Assembly: GCA_963585895.1 (NCBI GenBank)
Contig: OY757912.1
Coordinates: 82,725,154-82,789,153 of the forward strand
DNA from: Sepioteuthis lessoniana
Taxonomy: Eukaryota; Mollusca; Cephalopoda; Myopsida; Loliginidae
Length of the DNA stretch: 64,000 nucleotides
Direction of reading: 5' to 3'
Numbering within the stretch: the stretch's first letter is position 1; the number at the start of each line of letters is the position of its first letter. Below, one piece after another: positions 1 through 10,345 of the stretch. The notes below the pieces were generated by a model, which saw only the letters and a list, made by a program, of their open reading frames with translations, searched no databases and had not been told where the DNA came from. Made by a program: the position numbers and the translations under genes.

Positions 1-328
1 TAGTTGATTAAGAGGGTTTTTGTTGGGTTTTTTTTATAGACAGTCATACTGAATATGAATAATTTCTAAACTGATATATTTAACCCCTAAATGGGACTCC
101 AACAGGTACTACCACTTCAGATCAGAGCAGACCTGGGAGTAACATTATAAAAGGGGTTACTCAGCACTCCTGAAGGCTTCAGAACTGGATCCTCAATATT
201 AGATGCAGTTTAATGTCATACCCAAGACACACCATTTTTGGGGGTGTTGGGGAGGGGGTCTTATCCTTCAGCAGGAGATGCAGTCAGTGTATTCTAAGTC
301 CCACTGACAGAGCTATTCATCATTAGGC
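1..328 (-). repeat. R1 retroposon, 5' half (antisense copy)
   Basis: R1 is the dominant repeat of the window. Its sense strand runs from a block near GGGGCTGTAGAATACACTGA to a tail that reads GGTTGATATGCCATAAAACC. This copy lies antisense on the top strand. It carries the blocks recognised in all copies: 'aggtactaccact', the 'cagacctgggagtaa' block, and the terminal 'gatgcagtcagtgtattcta' followed by 'cactgacagagc'. Its tail end is cut by the window edge. It has no coding capacity. Identification rests on internal comparison of about 20 copies; no outside family was matched. Confidence 0.75.
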
Positions 329-507
329 TACAGACCTAGGGTTTTCAAATTAACAAGAATAAGTTATATATTTATATCAGTTTTTAAAAACAAACATTAA
401 TTCATTTAAAAAAAAAAAAAAAGAATTTAAAGATTTTTTCTGTTGATTTGAAAATATTTGATTTATAGTTGGATAGCTGCATTAAAATCACCTAGCAATT
501 AAAAACA

Positions 508-585
508 CTAAAGAAGAAAACACCCTATAATCATGTTAATTACACAAGAATGTTGCGAGCAATATTGAACAAGTCCTGGTGGCAA
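508..585 (+). mobile_element. LINE fragment, left piece of split copy
   Basis: Positions 535-585 match the LINE coding stretch around 12055-12105 and encode the peptide YTRMLRAILNKSW in the region C-terminal to the reverse transcriptase. The match stops abruptly in 'tcctggtggcaa'. It resumes at 1791 with 'tcctggcggcaa' and continues to the element's 3' end, so this is one copy interrupted by about 1.2 kb. Sequence before 535 is too decayed to place the 5' truncation point exactly. Confidence 0.7.
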
Positions 586-802
586 AACTTTCAAAACTCT
601 TTAAAAACACTCTTTATACATGCAAGCAATCCCTGATGATGGCCTATGAAAGGCCCAAAAGCGCTCAGGACAATTTTGATAAATTCATCCACAAATTCCG
701 ACCTGAAACCAAGACACCTTATCTTAATAAAATTATATAGAGAAAATGTGTCTTTATTATTTAATCAAACATTTTTAAATGAAAGACTGCTGCTCAATTA
801 TA

Positions 803-833
<31 letters not shown>

Positions 834-897
834 GTTATTCAAAAAGTTCTAAGCTTCACCCAGATTTTAATTTGTTGTACACCTCTCACTTTTATAT

Positions 898-934
<37 letters not shown>

Positions 935-1790
935 TCTACTTGCATCACTTCCAGCATCAAATAGACTCACCTGAATGATTTTTCACTGGTTAGGTGATCT
1001 TCCTAACTCCCAATATTCCTATGACAGTTTGAATTCAGAGTTTTTCTTCTCCTAGACTGGTTGCCCAATCAAGTTTGCCCTATTTACCCATAGCTGGAGG
1101 GAGAAGTGATGAATTTATGCTTTTCTCAAGAATATTAGTATAAAGTGAAATGAATTCTCCTATTATACTTAAGATAAATATCTTTAGAAATTTGATTTCC
1201 TATTTCTGTTTTTCAGAAAAGTCCAGGAATAATAAATTACAATCTTTTCACCCTTCAATAGAGATGTTAAAAAAAAGGGAAAGAAAAGGAGAAAGAAAGA
1301 GACCTTGTTTTTTGCCAGGGTCAAACTGATAGTGGTTTGGGTTCCTGGGGTAAATGGAATTATGAGCTTCTTAACCCACCATCACATACATACAAATTTA
1401 ATCATATACTTGTTTGTAAAAGTTCCATGTCTAAAAAAAAAAGAAAAAAAGAGAAAGAGAGAGAGAGATAGAGATAGAGATATCTATTGGGATGTTTCCA
1501 GATTTTTACCAACATATCTCACAGTTTATTAATAGAACAGCAAGGAATTGTGGTATTAGAATATTTTAGCTATAACAGATTAATTTCTTTGGGGTTACTT
1601 CAAAAATTAGATTTTTGCTCCTTGGGCCTGTTGGTGCTTTGGGTTCTTGGAAAATGCCTGATTGCCTGACTACTCACAGCCCATCCTTGATTTTCTACAA
1701 TCTAAGCAATTTTCTAAAGCCTCAAGGATTTGCTGGAATTAGATTCTTAAAATATGATACTAACAGGTAAGAGTTAACAATCAGTTTTTA
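586..1790. mobile_element. ~1.2 kb insertion inside a LINE copy
   Basis: This segment separates two parts of one LINE fragment and is flanked by a 12-bp near-identical duplication (tcctggtggcaa at 574-585, tcctggcggcaa at 1791-1802; 11 of 12 match), as expected of a target-site duplication. It holds a decayed hammerhead-like motif near 632-660, two (TA)n runs (797-825 and 903-931), a SINE1 fragment and a (GA)n-rich tract near 1440-1480. Neither end has a clear poly-A or inverted repeat, so the class is unknown. It may be composite. Confidence 0.5.
986..1140 (-). repeat. SINE1 fragment (body)
   Basis: Antisense copy of the SINE1 body: 'gaattcagagtttttcttct', 'cctagactggttgcc', 'tttacccatagctggaggga', then the decayed central block. 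The tRNA-like head and the 3' end are missing. Confidence 0.7.
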
Positions 1791-2108
1791 TCCTGGCGGC
1801 AACACCCCACAAGACACCAGCTGTACGGCCACTTGCCTCCCATCACGCAAACTATTCAAGTTAGACGAGCCAGACACGCAGGACACTGCTGGAGAAGCAA
1901 GGACGAACTCATAAGTGACGTACTCCTATGGACCCCCGCATATGGCCAAGCAAAAGCAGGATGACCAGCTTGAACATACATACAGCAGCTATGTGAGGAT
2001 ACAGGATGTAGCCCTGAAGACCTACCAAAAGCGATGAATAATAGGGAGAAGTGGCGAAAGAGGGTCAGGGATATCCGTACTAGTGGCACGACATGATGAT
2101 GATGATGA
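1791..2108 (+). mobile_element. LINE 3' end with (ATG)n tail
   Basis: Right piece of the split LINE. It matches 12094-12409 at nucleotide level and encodes the C-terminal region of the ORF (LYGHLPP, RHAGHCWRS, SDVLLW and PEDLP blocks) with stop codons and frameshifts. It ends in a run of ATG repeats (2092-2108), the same simple-repeat tail as the other full 3' ends here. It is non-functional. Confidence 0.8.
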
Positions 2109-2690
2109 TTTTATCAGTTGTATATCAAATTCAAAATATCTGATAAGATCATTAATTTTAAGTATTTCTTTCACTTTTAATTTCAGTTGCTTTTTATTGC
2201 AACATTTCAGAGTATTATTCTAAGATTATCATTATTAAACAGCATCAGAAATACAAAATAAGCCTTCAATCCCTTTTTTTACTTATGAATCCAGTTTTAC
2301 AGAAATAATTGCCTTGCAAAGTAGTAGATTCACCCACAGCAAATCCCTGCTTTTATTGACCCAGCCAAAATTTTATTCAACCCCAGAGGTCTAAATGGAC
2401 CACTTTGAGAAACCATGCTCTACGTCACATTGTGAACATTACTAAAGGCCTAGTAGATACAAATGCTCAAATCTAATGATATAAATTTCTTTGTTTTCCC
2501 TGGAACTTATTATCAGATGAAGTATCATTTATTATCATTGATTTTCAGTAAGTAGAGTGTTTAAAAAAACTTGATATCATTTGAGATACACAGGTTGTTT
2601 CAGAAAGATTGATATCATTTTATAATCTAATAACTTGACCAATTCTTGTTCAACTGATCTCAAATTTTAACAGCAGGTGTGTAAATAACT
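2109..2690. other. AT-rich stretch, no feature seen
   Basis: No repeat family shared with the rest of the window, no long open frame and no splice-bounded exon was recognised. Confidence 0.5.
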
Positions 2691-2693
2691 CAA

Positions 2694-2997
2694 AATTATA
2701 CCTATTTACCCAACCCCTCCGCTCGGGCAGGATATGACACAAGGTCAATTATTTTTTTTTAAGCGGAGTTTAACAGGTTTGAATTCAGAGTTTTCCTTCT
2801 CCTAGACTAGTTGCCCACCAAGGCTGAAGAACCTAGTCTGCCCTACTATTTACCCATAGCTGGAGGGAGAATAATTGGATTCATACCTTTCCCAAAGGTA
2901 TTAGTGCTATTTGAAATGCAATCAGTCTTGTCCAGGATTTGAACTCATGTTGCCGTGTCCATATCCTGCGACGATAACCATAACACCACGGGCACCT
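2694..2997 (-). repeat. SINE1, nearly full length
   Basis: Best complete antisense SINE1 copy. In sense order it has a tRNA-like head with A-box-like 'gtggtgttatggttat' and B-box-like 'gagttcaaatcc', the central block 'TAATACC(T)TTGGGAAAGGTA', a body with 'agctatgggtaaatagtagg', and a 3' part ending 'ttgaccttgtgtcatatcct' plus 'ggggttgggtaaata'. The RNA polymerase III internal promoter is inferred from the A and B boxes. Confidence 0.85.
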
Positions 2998-3763
2998 CAA
3001 AATTATATGTTTAACATTTAAATATCTTTTCTTTCCCAATGAATAGCATTTCTACACCTCTAATTAAAACATAGAATAATGAGTTATTTCCACAAATGCT
3101 GTTAAAATTTGTGATCATTTGAACAAGAATTAGTCAGGCCATTAGAGTTCAAAAGGAATAATTTTTTTCTGAAATACTCTCACAATCTTAATCATCTTCT
3201 TTTATTAGAACCTCTTAGATCATTATTCTGTAACTATTATTAAACAAAACAGAAAGAAAGATCCTCTGATGAGACTCAAACTCACACCTCTGTTTTCTTT
3301 TGAGTTTTGTCTTAGTGCAACATCTGCAATATAGATTAGGGCATTAAAACAACCAACTCAATTTTTTTATTTTCTCCTGAAACAACTTACTCACTGCCAA
3401 CTTAATGCTTGTTTATATACACTAGAAGTAATACTGCCTTGAATTTTATTATTGTATGAAACATTGTTATTGATTTTCAACTAGCATTTCTTTCATCCTA
3501 ATTTCATTTTTTTTTTTTTTTCAATTTCTCAGGTTGTCAATCCACAACTGTTCGTAAACAAGATAGATCAGAAACAAAGAATAACCTCAGCAAAGACTTG
3601 AAAAAGTGTGTTTTTCTTTGGGAAGCTTGTCTTAGCATGAAGTTGCTTTACTGGTTAGGCAGCAATGAGCTATCATATCTAACCATATAACTTTCATTTT
3701 TTAAATTTTTATTTAACTTGGAATGTCTGATTTGTTGCTGAATTACTGTTTGTTTACATGTAG
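2998..3763. other. AT-rich stretch, no feature seen
   Basis: Contains a homopolymer T run near 3508-3522 and weak tRNA-head-like text near 3250-3330, too decayed to call. No gene seen. Confidence 0.4.
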
Positions 3764-3986
3764 TGTGTATTTACCCATCCCCTCCACCACAAACAGGATT
3801 CTACACAAGGTCAAATTTTACATGGAGTACGGCTAGTTTGAATTCAGAGTTTTTCTTCTTTTAGATTGGTTGCTATATTAAGGCTAAAGATACCAATCTG
3901 TCCAACTATTTACTCATAGTTTGGCCGAGAAGAGACAGATTCATGCCTTTCCCAAGGATATTAGTGCGAAGAGAAATGCCATACAA
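3764..3986 (-). repeat. SINE1, 5'-truncated copy
   Basis: Antisense SINE1 covering the 3' part, body and central block. The tRNA-like head is missing beyond about 3986. Confidence 0.75.
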
Positions 3987-4607
3987 TAGTAGTAGTAATA
4001 ATAGTATCTTGAATTCATTTATTTGATAAAACCTTATTAATTCATAATTAACATTGGTTTAAAAAGAAATTGAGGCAAGCACAAAAATACCCGTTTTTAC
4101 CTAATTTGAGGGTGCTGAATTCAAATTTGAAATCCATTTTTACTCATCACCTCTATTTTTTTAGATATGCATAGTATGCATTTTGTGCATATACAGTACA
4201 TAATGGCGTATATGAATTCAGGGTTAATTCTAATATTGTGAGACTTATGGCTTATTTTTTAGTTATTATGCACTAACTATAAGTCATAGCATTACATTAT
4301 ATATATATATATATATAGTTATATATCAAGACGGATTTTGACAGTTAAGGCAGCAGGTCTCAATCCACTCTCTGGCAGTCATTGGAAGAGGTTGTCTCGC
4401 AGGCGCCGCAGGAGGTTGGTGTCCCTCAACTATCGTGTTACACATCTTTTGGGTTACTAAATATTAGTATTACATTTTCAAATGCACATTTAGTTTTCAA
4501 CTTTGCTTTCAACTTTGCAGTCCTGATGGCTTGGAGAGAGCCACGAAACCACGCAGATGATTGTTAGTTTGTTTAACTAATATAACTGGTTTCAATGCAT
4601 CTTCTAG
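3987..4607. other. AT-rich flank with (TA)n at 4297-4318
   Basis: Holds a (TA)n microsatellite and AT-rich unique-looking sequence. The last part, before 4608, ends in a pyrimidine-rich run plus 'cttctag', which could be a splice acceptor for the following gene remnant. This is weak. Confidence 0.35.
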
Positions 4608-5972
4608 GAAAAAGATCAAATATCCCAACCTTTGATCTGCTATGAGACCCGTTCCCCATTCAGATGATCTTCCTGTACCCATACCTCCAGTAAATAAGGA
4701 TCTTCTTTCCTCATCAGATGAAGAAATGCCTTCAAGGGAGGATTCTGTCAAGTCAATATCTTTGGAAGATATTGAGTCTACATATTCAGGAACAAGTGGC
4801 AATGAGCCACACTGGATCCCGCAAGAAGACCTGAATGATCTTGCTCATGATTTGTATCTGTCAAAACAGCAGTCAGAATCTTGGCTTCTCAGCTTAAATA
4901 GTGGAGCCTAGTCCAGGAAGATGTAAGGATCACCAGTTTCAGGAATCGGAACAAAGACCTTGCTTCCTTTTTCGACATGGAAAACAAGTTGTGCTACTGC
5001 ACAAACATACCTGGCTTGTTTACGTCCCTTGGTTTGCCACATAATCCTTCAGACTGGCGTCTTTTCATACACTCTTCCAAGCGAAGTCTCAAGGGTGTTC
5101 TTCTGCACAACGGGAATAAATATCCCAGCATTCCCATTGCACACTCTGTCCATCTAAAGGAGTCCTATGACAATATGGAGCTTCTTTTAGAAGCTATTAA
5201 GTACAGCAAGTACAAATGGAGTCTGCGTGGGGACCTCAAGGTCATTGGTTTTCTTATGGGTATACAAGTGGGCTTCACGAAGTACTGTTGTTTTCTCTGT
5301 CTCTGGGATAGTCAAGTTGTATCCCAGCATTACAAGCAGAAAGACTGGGGGTCTAGAAGTACTTTTGTTCCTGGCGAACACAGCCTTAAGGATAATCCTC
5401 TGGTGGACATGAATAAGGTGCTTCTTCCTCCTCTTCACATCAAGCTTGGTTTGATGAAGAATTTCGTGAAGGCGTTGTACAAAAATGGTGCTGCCTTCCA
5501 ACACTTGTCTACTGTGTTCCCAGGTCTTAGTGCTGCTAAGCTCAAAGAGGGTATCTTTGTCGGACCTCAGATCCAAGAAGTGCTGAAGGATACTGATTTT
5601 GAGGAGCTTCTTAACTTAAAAGAACTGAGAGCATGGGAAGCATTCAAGTCAGTCTGTAGTGGCTTCCTTGGTAACACACGCATACCAGATTACCAAGCCT
5701 GTATTGAGAAGTTGCTAAAGTCTTACGAGGATATAGGGTGCCGAATGTCACTCAAGATTCATTTTCTCCATTCCCACCTCAACTTCTTCCCGCCAAACCT
5801 TGGAGCAGTGAGTGATGAACATGAAGAAAGATTCCACCAAGACATTACGAAGATGGAGAGCAACTATCAAGGCAAATGGAACCCCAGCATGATGGGAGAC
5901 TTCTGCTGGATGCTCTTGCATGACATGCCGGAGGCAAAATACACCAGATCTTCTAAGAAAACACACTTTTGA
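4608..5972 (+). pseudogene. Transposon-associated uncharacterised protein, broken by one frameshift and one stop
   Basis: The longest coding-like stretch in the window. An N-terminal part (from ATG 4642, with SDDLPVPIPP and an acidic SSSDEE region) is open to about 4880. The reading then shifts frame by one near 4878-4886, meets a TAG at 4899-4901, and continues as an open 331-residue part from 4977 to 5972. Visible blocks include WRLFIHSSKRSLKGVLLHNG, GDLKVIGFL, a CCFLCLWD cysteine pair, PPLHIKLGLMKNF, the KEGIFVGPQI block and EERFHQDI. I recognise this layout as a multicopy protein family annotated as 'uncharacterised' in many arthropod and some other invertebrate genomes. The acidic residues and multicopy habit suggest a DDE-type transposase origin, but the superfamily is not assigned. 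No terminal inverted repeats were found. The stretch is more GC-rich than its flanks, which suggests later arrival than the surrounding decayed DNA. It is not functional as one protein unless the lesions are sequencing errors. Confidence 0.75.
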
Positions 5973-6320
5973 CTGTCTGTGGTACTATGAATTGTGTAAT
6001 TATGTCATCCAAGTCTATTGATTCAATCAGTGTTCTTTATCTATCCTGTTTTATCTGTTATAAGCTGCTGCAACTCTTGAAATATGCACATATATTCTCT
6101 GTTTATACTAAAATGAGACTATTTAAAAGCCAGAAAACTAGAGGTGATAGAGCAAAACTATTTATAAATTCGAATTCAGCACACCCAAATTAACAAAAAA
6201 CACCTATCCCCATTCTTGCCTCAGACCAAAAATTTATTTTTGTAAACCAGTGTAATATTTCTTTCATTATAAGTTATTTTTTAAATCTAAATATGACTCA
6301 GATCATCATTCTACAAACTT
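5973..6320. other. 3' flank of the transposon-type remnant, no feature seen
   Basis: AT-rich. No inverted repeat matching the 5' side of the remnant was recognised. Confidence 0.4.
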
Positions 6321-6321
6321 T

Positions 6322-6556
6322 AGTTTTGGTTTCTTTATTTAATGGCATATCAATGTTCATGGGTTATTTAATGCCAAACCCATCCTTGTAAAAAAAACAA
6401 AAGTGGTACTATTCAACCCATATATGAGAAGGATAAGATCATACCTTTCCCAAGGGTATTAATCTGAAAGTGAATGTAATAGCATGACTGGAGTTTGAGC
6501 TCACTTACTACAATGTCGCAATCCAGCACAGTAGCCAATACACCATGGGGATCACG
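6322..6556 (-). repeat. SINE3, near full length
   Basis: Antisense. In sense order it has a tRNA-like head with B-box-like 'gagctcaaactcc', then the central block TAATACCCTTGGGAAAGGTA (exact on the minus strand at 6442-6461, identical to the SINE1 block), then a 3' tail 'ggcattaaataacccatgaa' and 'ttgatatgccattaaa' followed by an A-rich end. The tail module is shared with R1. Confidence 0.75.
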
Positions 6557-6664
6557 CCCACAAATGGTTTCAGATAATAACGGATGATGCTTTATCTGGT
6601 AATAATTTCAAAATAATGCATTACAAAAATCTTTAGATAGCTAATAGAAAATATACTCTCTTAC

Positions 6665-6699
6665 TTGCCTCATGTTTTTCTGTTAAAAACATGAGGCAA
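6665..6699. repeat. Perfect 15-bp hairpin with 5-nt loop
   Basis: Arms 6665-6679 and 6685-6699 are exact reverse complements around the loop ctgtt. No known RNA class was assigned. Confidence 0.7.
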
Positions 6700-7104
6700 T
6701 TTTTTCTGACATTTAAATAAGTGAAATGAAGATGTTCACTTGATAAGTAAGAATGAGTAAAAATTAAACAAACAAACAAAAAAGGCTGATATTTATTGAC
6801 TTGGAAAACAGGATGAAACAGATATGTTCACAGATCGGAAATATATTTTGGATAAATTAGTAAAGATAATTAAATAGTCAATTTGTGGTACAAAACTTCA
6901 TAATAGCAGAAAAAAACACTGTACTCATAGTAAGATTTTAATGATTTTAAAAAAATTTTCTTAAGAAGCCTCTTTCTTCTGACATTCATCAGAGAATAGG
7001 TATCAAATGAAAAAAAAATCAACAGATAAAAAGAATTAATCACTGAAAACACTGTAATAGAAAACAAAGGTAGATAACTAGATAACAATGTAAGTAGGTT
7101 TGCT
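6700..7104. other. AT-rich stretch, no feature seen
   Basis: A- and T-rich sequence with short open frames of biased composition that do not look coding. Confidence 0.4.
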
Positions 7105-7370
7105 TGGCATAATAGTTGTTATCGGAAACTACAACTATAATTCAAATCCTAGATGAGGATGTTTGCATTTTATTTCATGCTAATGCTCTTGAGAAAGGCA
7201 TGAATCCATCTCTTCTTCCTCCCCACCAAGCTAAGGGTAAATAGTAGGATAGACTGGATTCTTTAGCTTTAGTTAAGCAACCAGTCTAAGAGAAAGAAAA
7301 CTGAATTCAAACCAGATTTACTCTGCTAAAAAACTGACCCTGTGTCACATTCTTGAGAGTAAATATATAA
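7105..7370 (+). repeat. SINE1, near full length, decayed head
   Basis: Sense copy. The tRNA-like head ('ataatagttgttatcg', B box 'aattcaaatcct') is diverged. The body 'aagggtaaatagtaggatag' and the 3' end 'gaccctgtgtcacattctt' are clear. Confidence 0.75.
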
Positions 7371-8147
7371 CACTGTATAAGACAACAGAATAAAGCAAAT
7401 GAATCAATATATCACATTGTATTAGACAATTAAAAACATTACCTAAATCAACAGATTATTATTATTATTATTAATAATGATAATGATAGAGCTAAAGAAG
7501 CTGTGGACAAGGAAGATGATGGTGATACTAATTGTAGTTGTTACCTTTGGAATGATTCCCAAGGGCTTGGAAGGAACTGGAGATCAAAAGAAAAATTGAG
7601 ACTATCCAGACCACAAGATTAATAAGAATTACAAGAATACTTAGGTCCTGTAGACCTGAGAAGGCTTGCTGTCACTCAAATTTCAGTAAAAAAAAAAAAA
7701 AAAAAAAAGAAAAAAGAAGAAAAGACACAAGTTAAAACTGATGAGAAAACTCAGAATAAGGATAATTGTCTAAAAACAACAAAATATAGTCAGCTACTTT
7801 CTTGTTCTATTTCAGTAGCTTTAGTTTTTTGTTAATCATCTCATCAGTCCTTTTTCATCTGATGTATATTCAATAATGAATGTCAGAATAAAGAGACTTC
7901 TTAGGAGATAATTATTAAAATTTAACAATGAGTCCACTGTTTTCAAAGATATGTCATTTGACCAAGAAACAAAACCAATGTTTAAAAAGCTTAAGTTTTT
8001 AAAACTCTAGGACTCACTTGTCATACTCTTCCACATCTAAATTATTAACCATTGAGACATTTTGGCATTTCTATTTAATCTTTTAAAATCTAACATTGTT
8101 TTTCATAATCTCCCAGAGAAAGCATTAAAGTAATGTAAAATTACAAA
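7371..8147. other. AT-rich stretch with poly-A at 7687-7708
   Basis: Contains an ATT/ATA simple repeat near 7459-7480 and a long A run near 7687-7708. No gene seen. Confidence 0.4.
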
Positions 8148-8149
8148 AG

Positions 8150-8328
8150 TGGATTGAAAAGTTCATATGACATCAATATCTACTGTTGATGACTTTCACC
8201 AATGAGATCCAAGCACTGTAACACCAATGGAAGAAGTGAGTGGACTGTATTGAAAAATAAACCTTATTTGGTCATATTCCATGATAGTATCTTGGTCAGC
8301 CAATGAACTTTTCAGTTGAGGCTCATAA
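8150..8328 (-). mobile_element. Mariner-like deletion element (MITE-like)
   Basis: Ends carry imperfect inverted repeats: 'ttgaaaagttcat' near 8155 and 'atgaacttttcagtt' near 8305. The interior, read on the minus strand, matches 44833-45025 and includes 'cttccattggtgttacagtg', which in antisense encodes a QWKKC-like peptide. That is compatible with a Tc1/mariner transposase C-terminal region; the family assignment is inferred. About 180 bp long, so non-autonomous. Confidence 0.6.
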
Positions 8329-8663
8329 AAAGAAAAAAACTAGTACTTCTTCAGAATAGAACTGCCACTTAAAAGTTCCATTGTTTGACATGATTCATTT
8401 GCATGGTGTTGGTCTCTTTTTACATTGTGGAACTTTCTCAGATTAAATACACTTCTGTTAGCCATCAAACAGGAAAAAGAAATTAACACCATTAATATCC
8501 TGCTTGCTTTCTACAAACATTGATTCATTTATTTCAAGAAAAACATGATCTCCACCATATTAAAAAAAATAGTGGTCAAATTCTAAAGTAGCTCCCAAAA
8601 AATTAAATGCACACCAATTTAAAAGTTATACAAACATGTTTTTAAGAAGAGAGAAAATTTTAG
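8329..8663. other. AT-rich stretch, no feature seen
   Basis: No repeat or gene recognised. Confidence 0.4.
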
Positions 8664-9545
8664 TTGGTTGGTTGGTTGGTGTTACAGTAGACCAACCTTT
8701 GTTGAGTTATTTCATGGCAAAGTAGTATTTCTTTTTTTCTCTTTTTGTAAACAATTATGGTTTGGTTTGGTTGGGTTGGGTTGGGTTTTATGGCATGTCA
8801 ACCACTGTAGAGTATTTAATGTCAAATACTCTTTATACATACTATATATGATTTACAATTGCATAGTTTGTTGATAACGATTTTAAACACGACAGAGCTC
8901 ATTTATTTGCATACAGTTAAATGGTTATACATATGATTTGTAAGTCAATAGTTTGTAAGCAATCTCATTTTTAAATGGCACCCAAGTATTACTAATGTTT
9001 GCACTCAGTGCCAAATATTCTAACACAAATATTCCTATTTAGTATTAATCATTTGTTTGCACTCACTTAAATGGTTTCAGATATTGCTATTGACATAAAT
9101 AGTTTTATTTGCACACAGTTAAATGGTTCCAAGCATCACTATGGAACACTAACAATTCAATTTAGGCACACAGAGATTCAATTATAGCTAATCTACACAA
9201 ATTATTCTATTCAACATTACTCATTAATACACAGTTAAATTGATCCAAGTATTGCAATATATCACAAACAATTCAATTAGATATCAATCATTTGTTTACA
9301 CACAGTTAAATGATTAAACAGTTCTTTTTCTAAAAATTCAATTTTAACAAATCAATTGTTTGCTCACAGTTTAAATGTCAAACAGTTTTATTTGACCCAT
9401 TGATAGGGCCCTATCAGGTGCTACTACTCCAGGTCAGAGTGGACTTGGGAGCAAAGGTAATGAAAGGGTACTCCACATTCCCCAAAACTGGAGCCTCGCT
9501 ATCAGATAGTTTAGTGTTATATCCAGGACACAGTAAGCAATTATG
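8664..9545 (-). repeat. R1, long copy with internal tandem units
   Basis: Long antisense R1 copy. It begins with (GGTT)n-type tails at 8664 and 8756 and the tail module 'tatggcatgtcaacc'. A region of degenerate 60-80 bp units follows (8890-9385), each with 'cacacagttaaatggt' and 'tttcaagtatt'-like text. It ends with the conserved 'aggtgctactactcc' 5' half. The double tail suggests a second, truncated tail inserted in front of the main copy. Confidence 0.8.
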
Positions 9546-10084
9546 TTTTCAAGTAACTATTCCTCATTAAAAATAATCATTTGTAAGTAATTTGCACAAT
9601 TGTATGGTTCCAATTATATGGTTTAAAGTAACAATTCCTATTTAGTAATATTCATTTATTTGCACACAGTTATATGGTTTTGAGTATTCCTATCTAACAC
9701 CAATAATTTGCAAGCAGCTATATGGTTTCAAGTAACTAATAATAATAATCCTTAGTTACAAATTATAGTTTCAAGTAACTATTCTTAAAATAAATTTGCA
9801 CACAGTTATAGAATATCATGTATTCTCATCCAATACAAATAATTTCAAACAGATCTATTTCACCAAAGATGTGACCCTAACAGGTACTACCATTCCAAGT
9901 CAGAGTGAACCTGAGAGTAATGATAATGAAGGTGTGACTCCATACCCCTTAGATCATCAGAACTGGAGCCTCACCATTGGATGCAATAGGTTGTCATACC
10001 CCTGGATACGCCTTTTAAGAGGGTCTTACCACTCTGCAGAGGATGCAGTTTGCATAATCTAAACCCTATTGATTGTGACAGATA
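9546..10084 (-). repeat. R1, second copy of a head-to-tail array
   Basis: Follows the previous copy directly in the same orientation. Internal units run 9546-9850. The conserved half runs 9860-10075 and includes 'aggtactaccattcc' and 'aggatgcagtttgcataatc'. The open frame across 9796-10062 is a by-product; its protein has no family features. Confidence 0.75.
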
Positions 10085-10345
10085 ACTTACACATTTACTT
10101 GATTTCAAGCAACTAATGATAATCCTTTGCAAACAATTGTAGCTTTAAGTGACTATTCTTAATACAAATAATTTGCACATCGTTAAATTGTTTCAAGCAT
10201 TCCTATCCAATATTAATAATTTACAAACAAATCTATTGAACCTATAGATGGGACCCTAACAGAGACTACCACTCTGGGTCAGGTGAACTTTGGAATAATG
10301 ACAATAAAAGAGTACTCCATACTCCAGAAGTGGAGCTCAGCTTTG
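10085..10345 (-). repeat. R1, third copy of the array (5'-truncated)
   Basis: Same orientation. Internal units and then 'gatgggaccctaacag' and 'agagtactccatactcc' are visible. The 5' terminal part ('gcagtcagtgtattc' block) is lost. Confidence 0.7.

Noticed and set aside
1856-2089. Minus-strand open frame of 77 codons
   Set aside because: It is antisense to a LINE 3' end whose sense strand shows known LINE blocks.
4509-4802. Minus-strand open frame of 97 codons
   Set aside because: Antisense to the N-terminal part of the transposon-type remnant.
5187-5576. Minus-strand open frame of 129 codons
   Set aside because: Antisense shadow of the well-supported plus-strand frame 4977-5972.
8880-9380. 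CRISPR-like array
   Set aside because: The repeated units are degenerate and contiguous, with no constant repeat and variable spacers, and the genome is eukaryotic.
9796-10062. Plus-strand open frame of 88 codons as a gene
   Set aside because: It lies across R1, whose other copies are not open in this frame.
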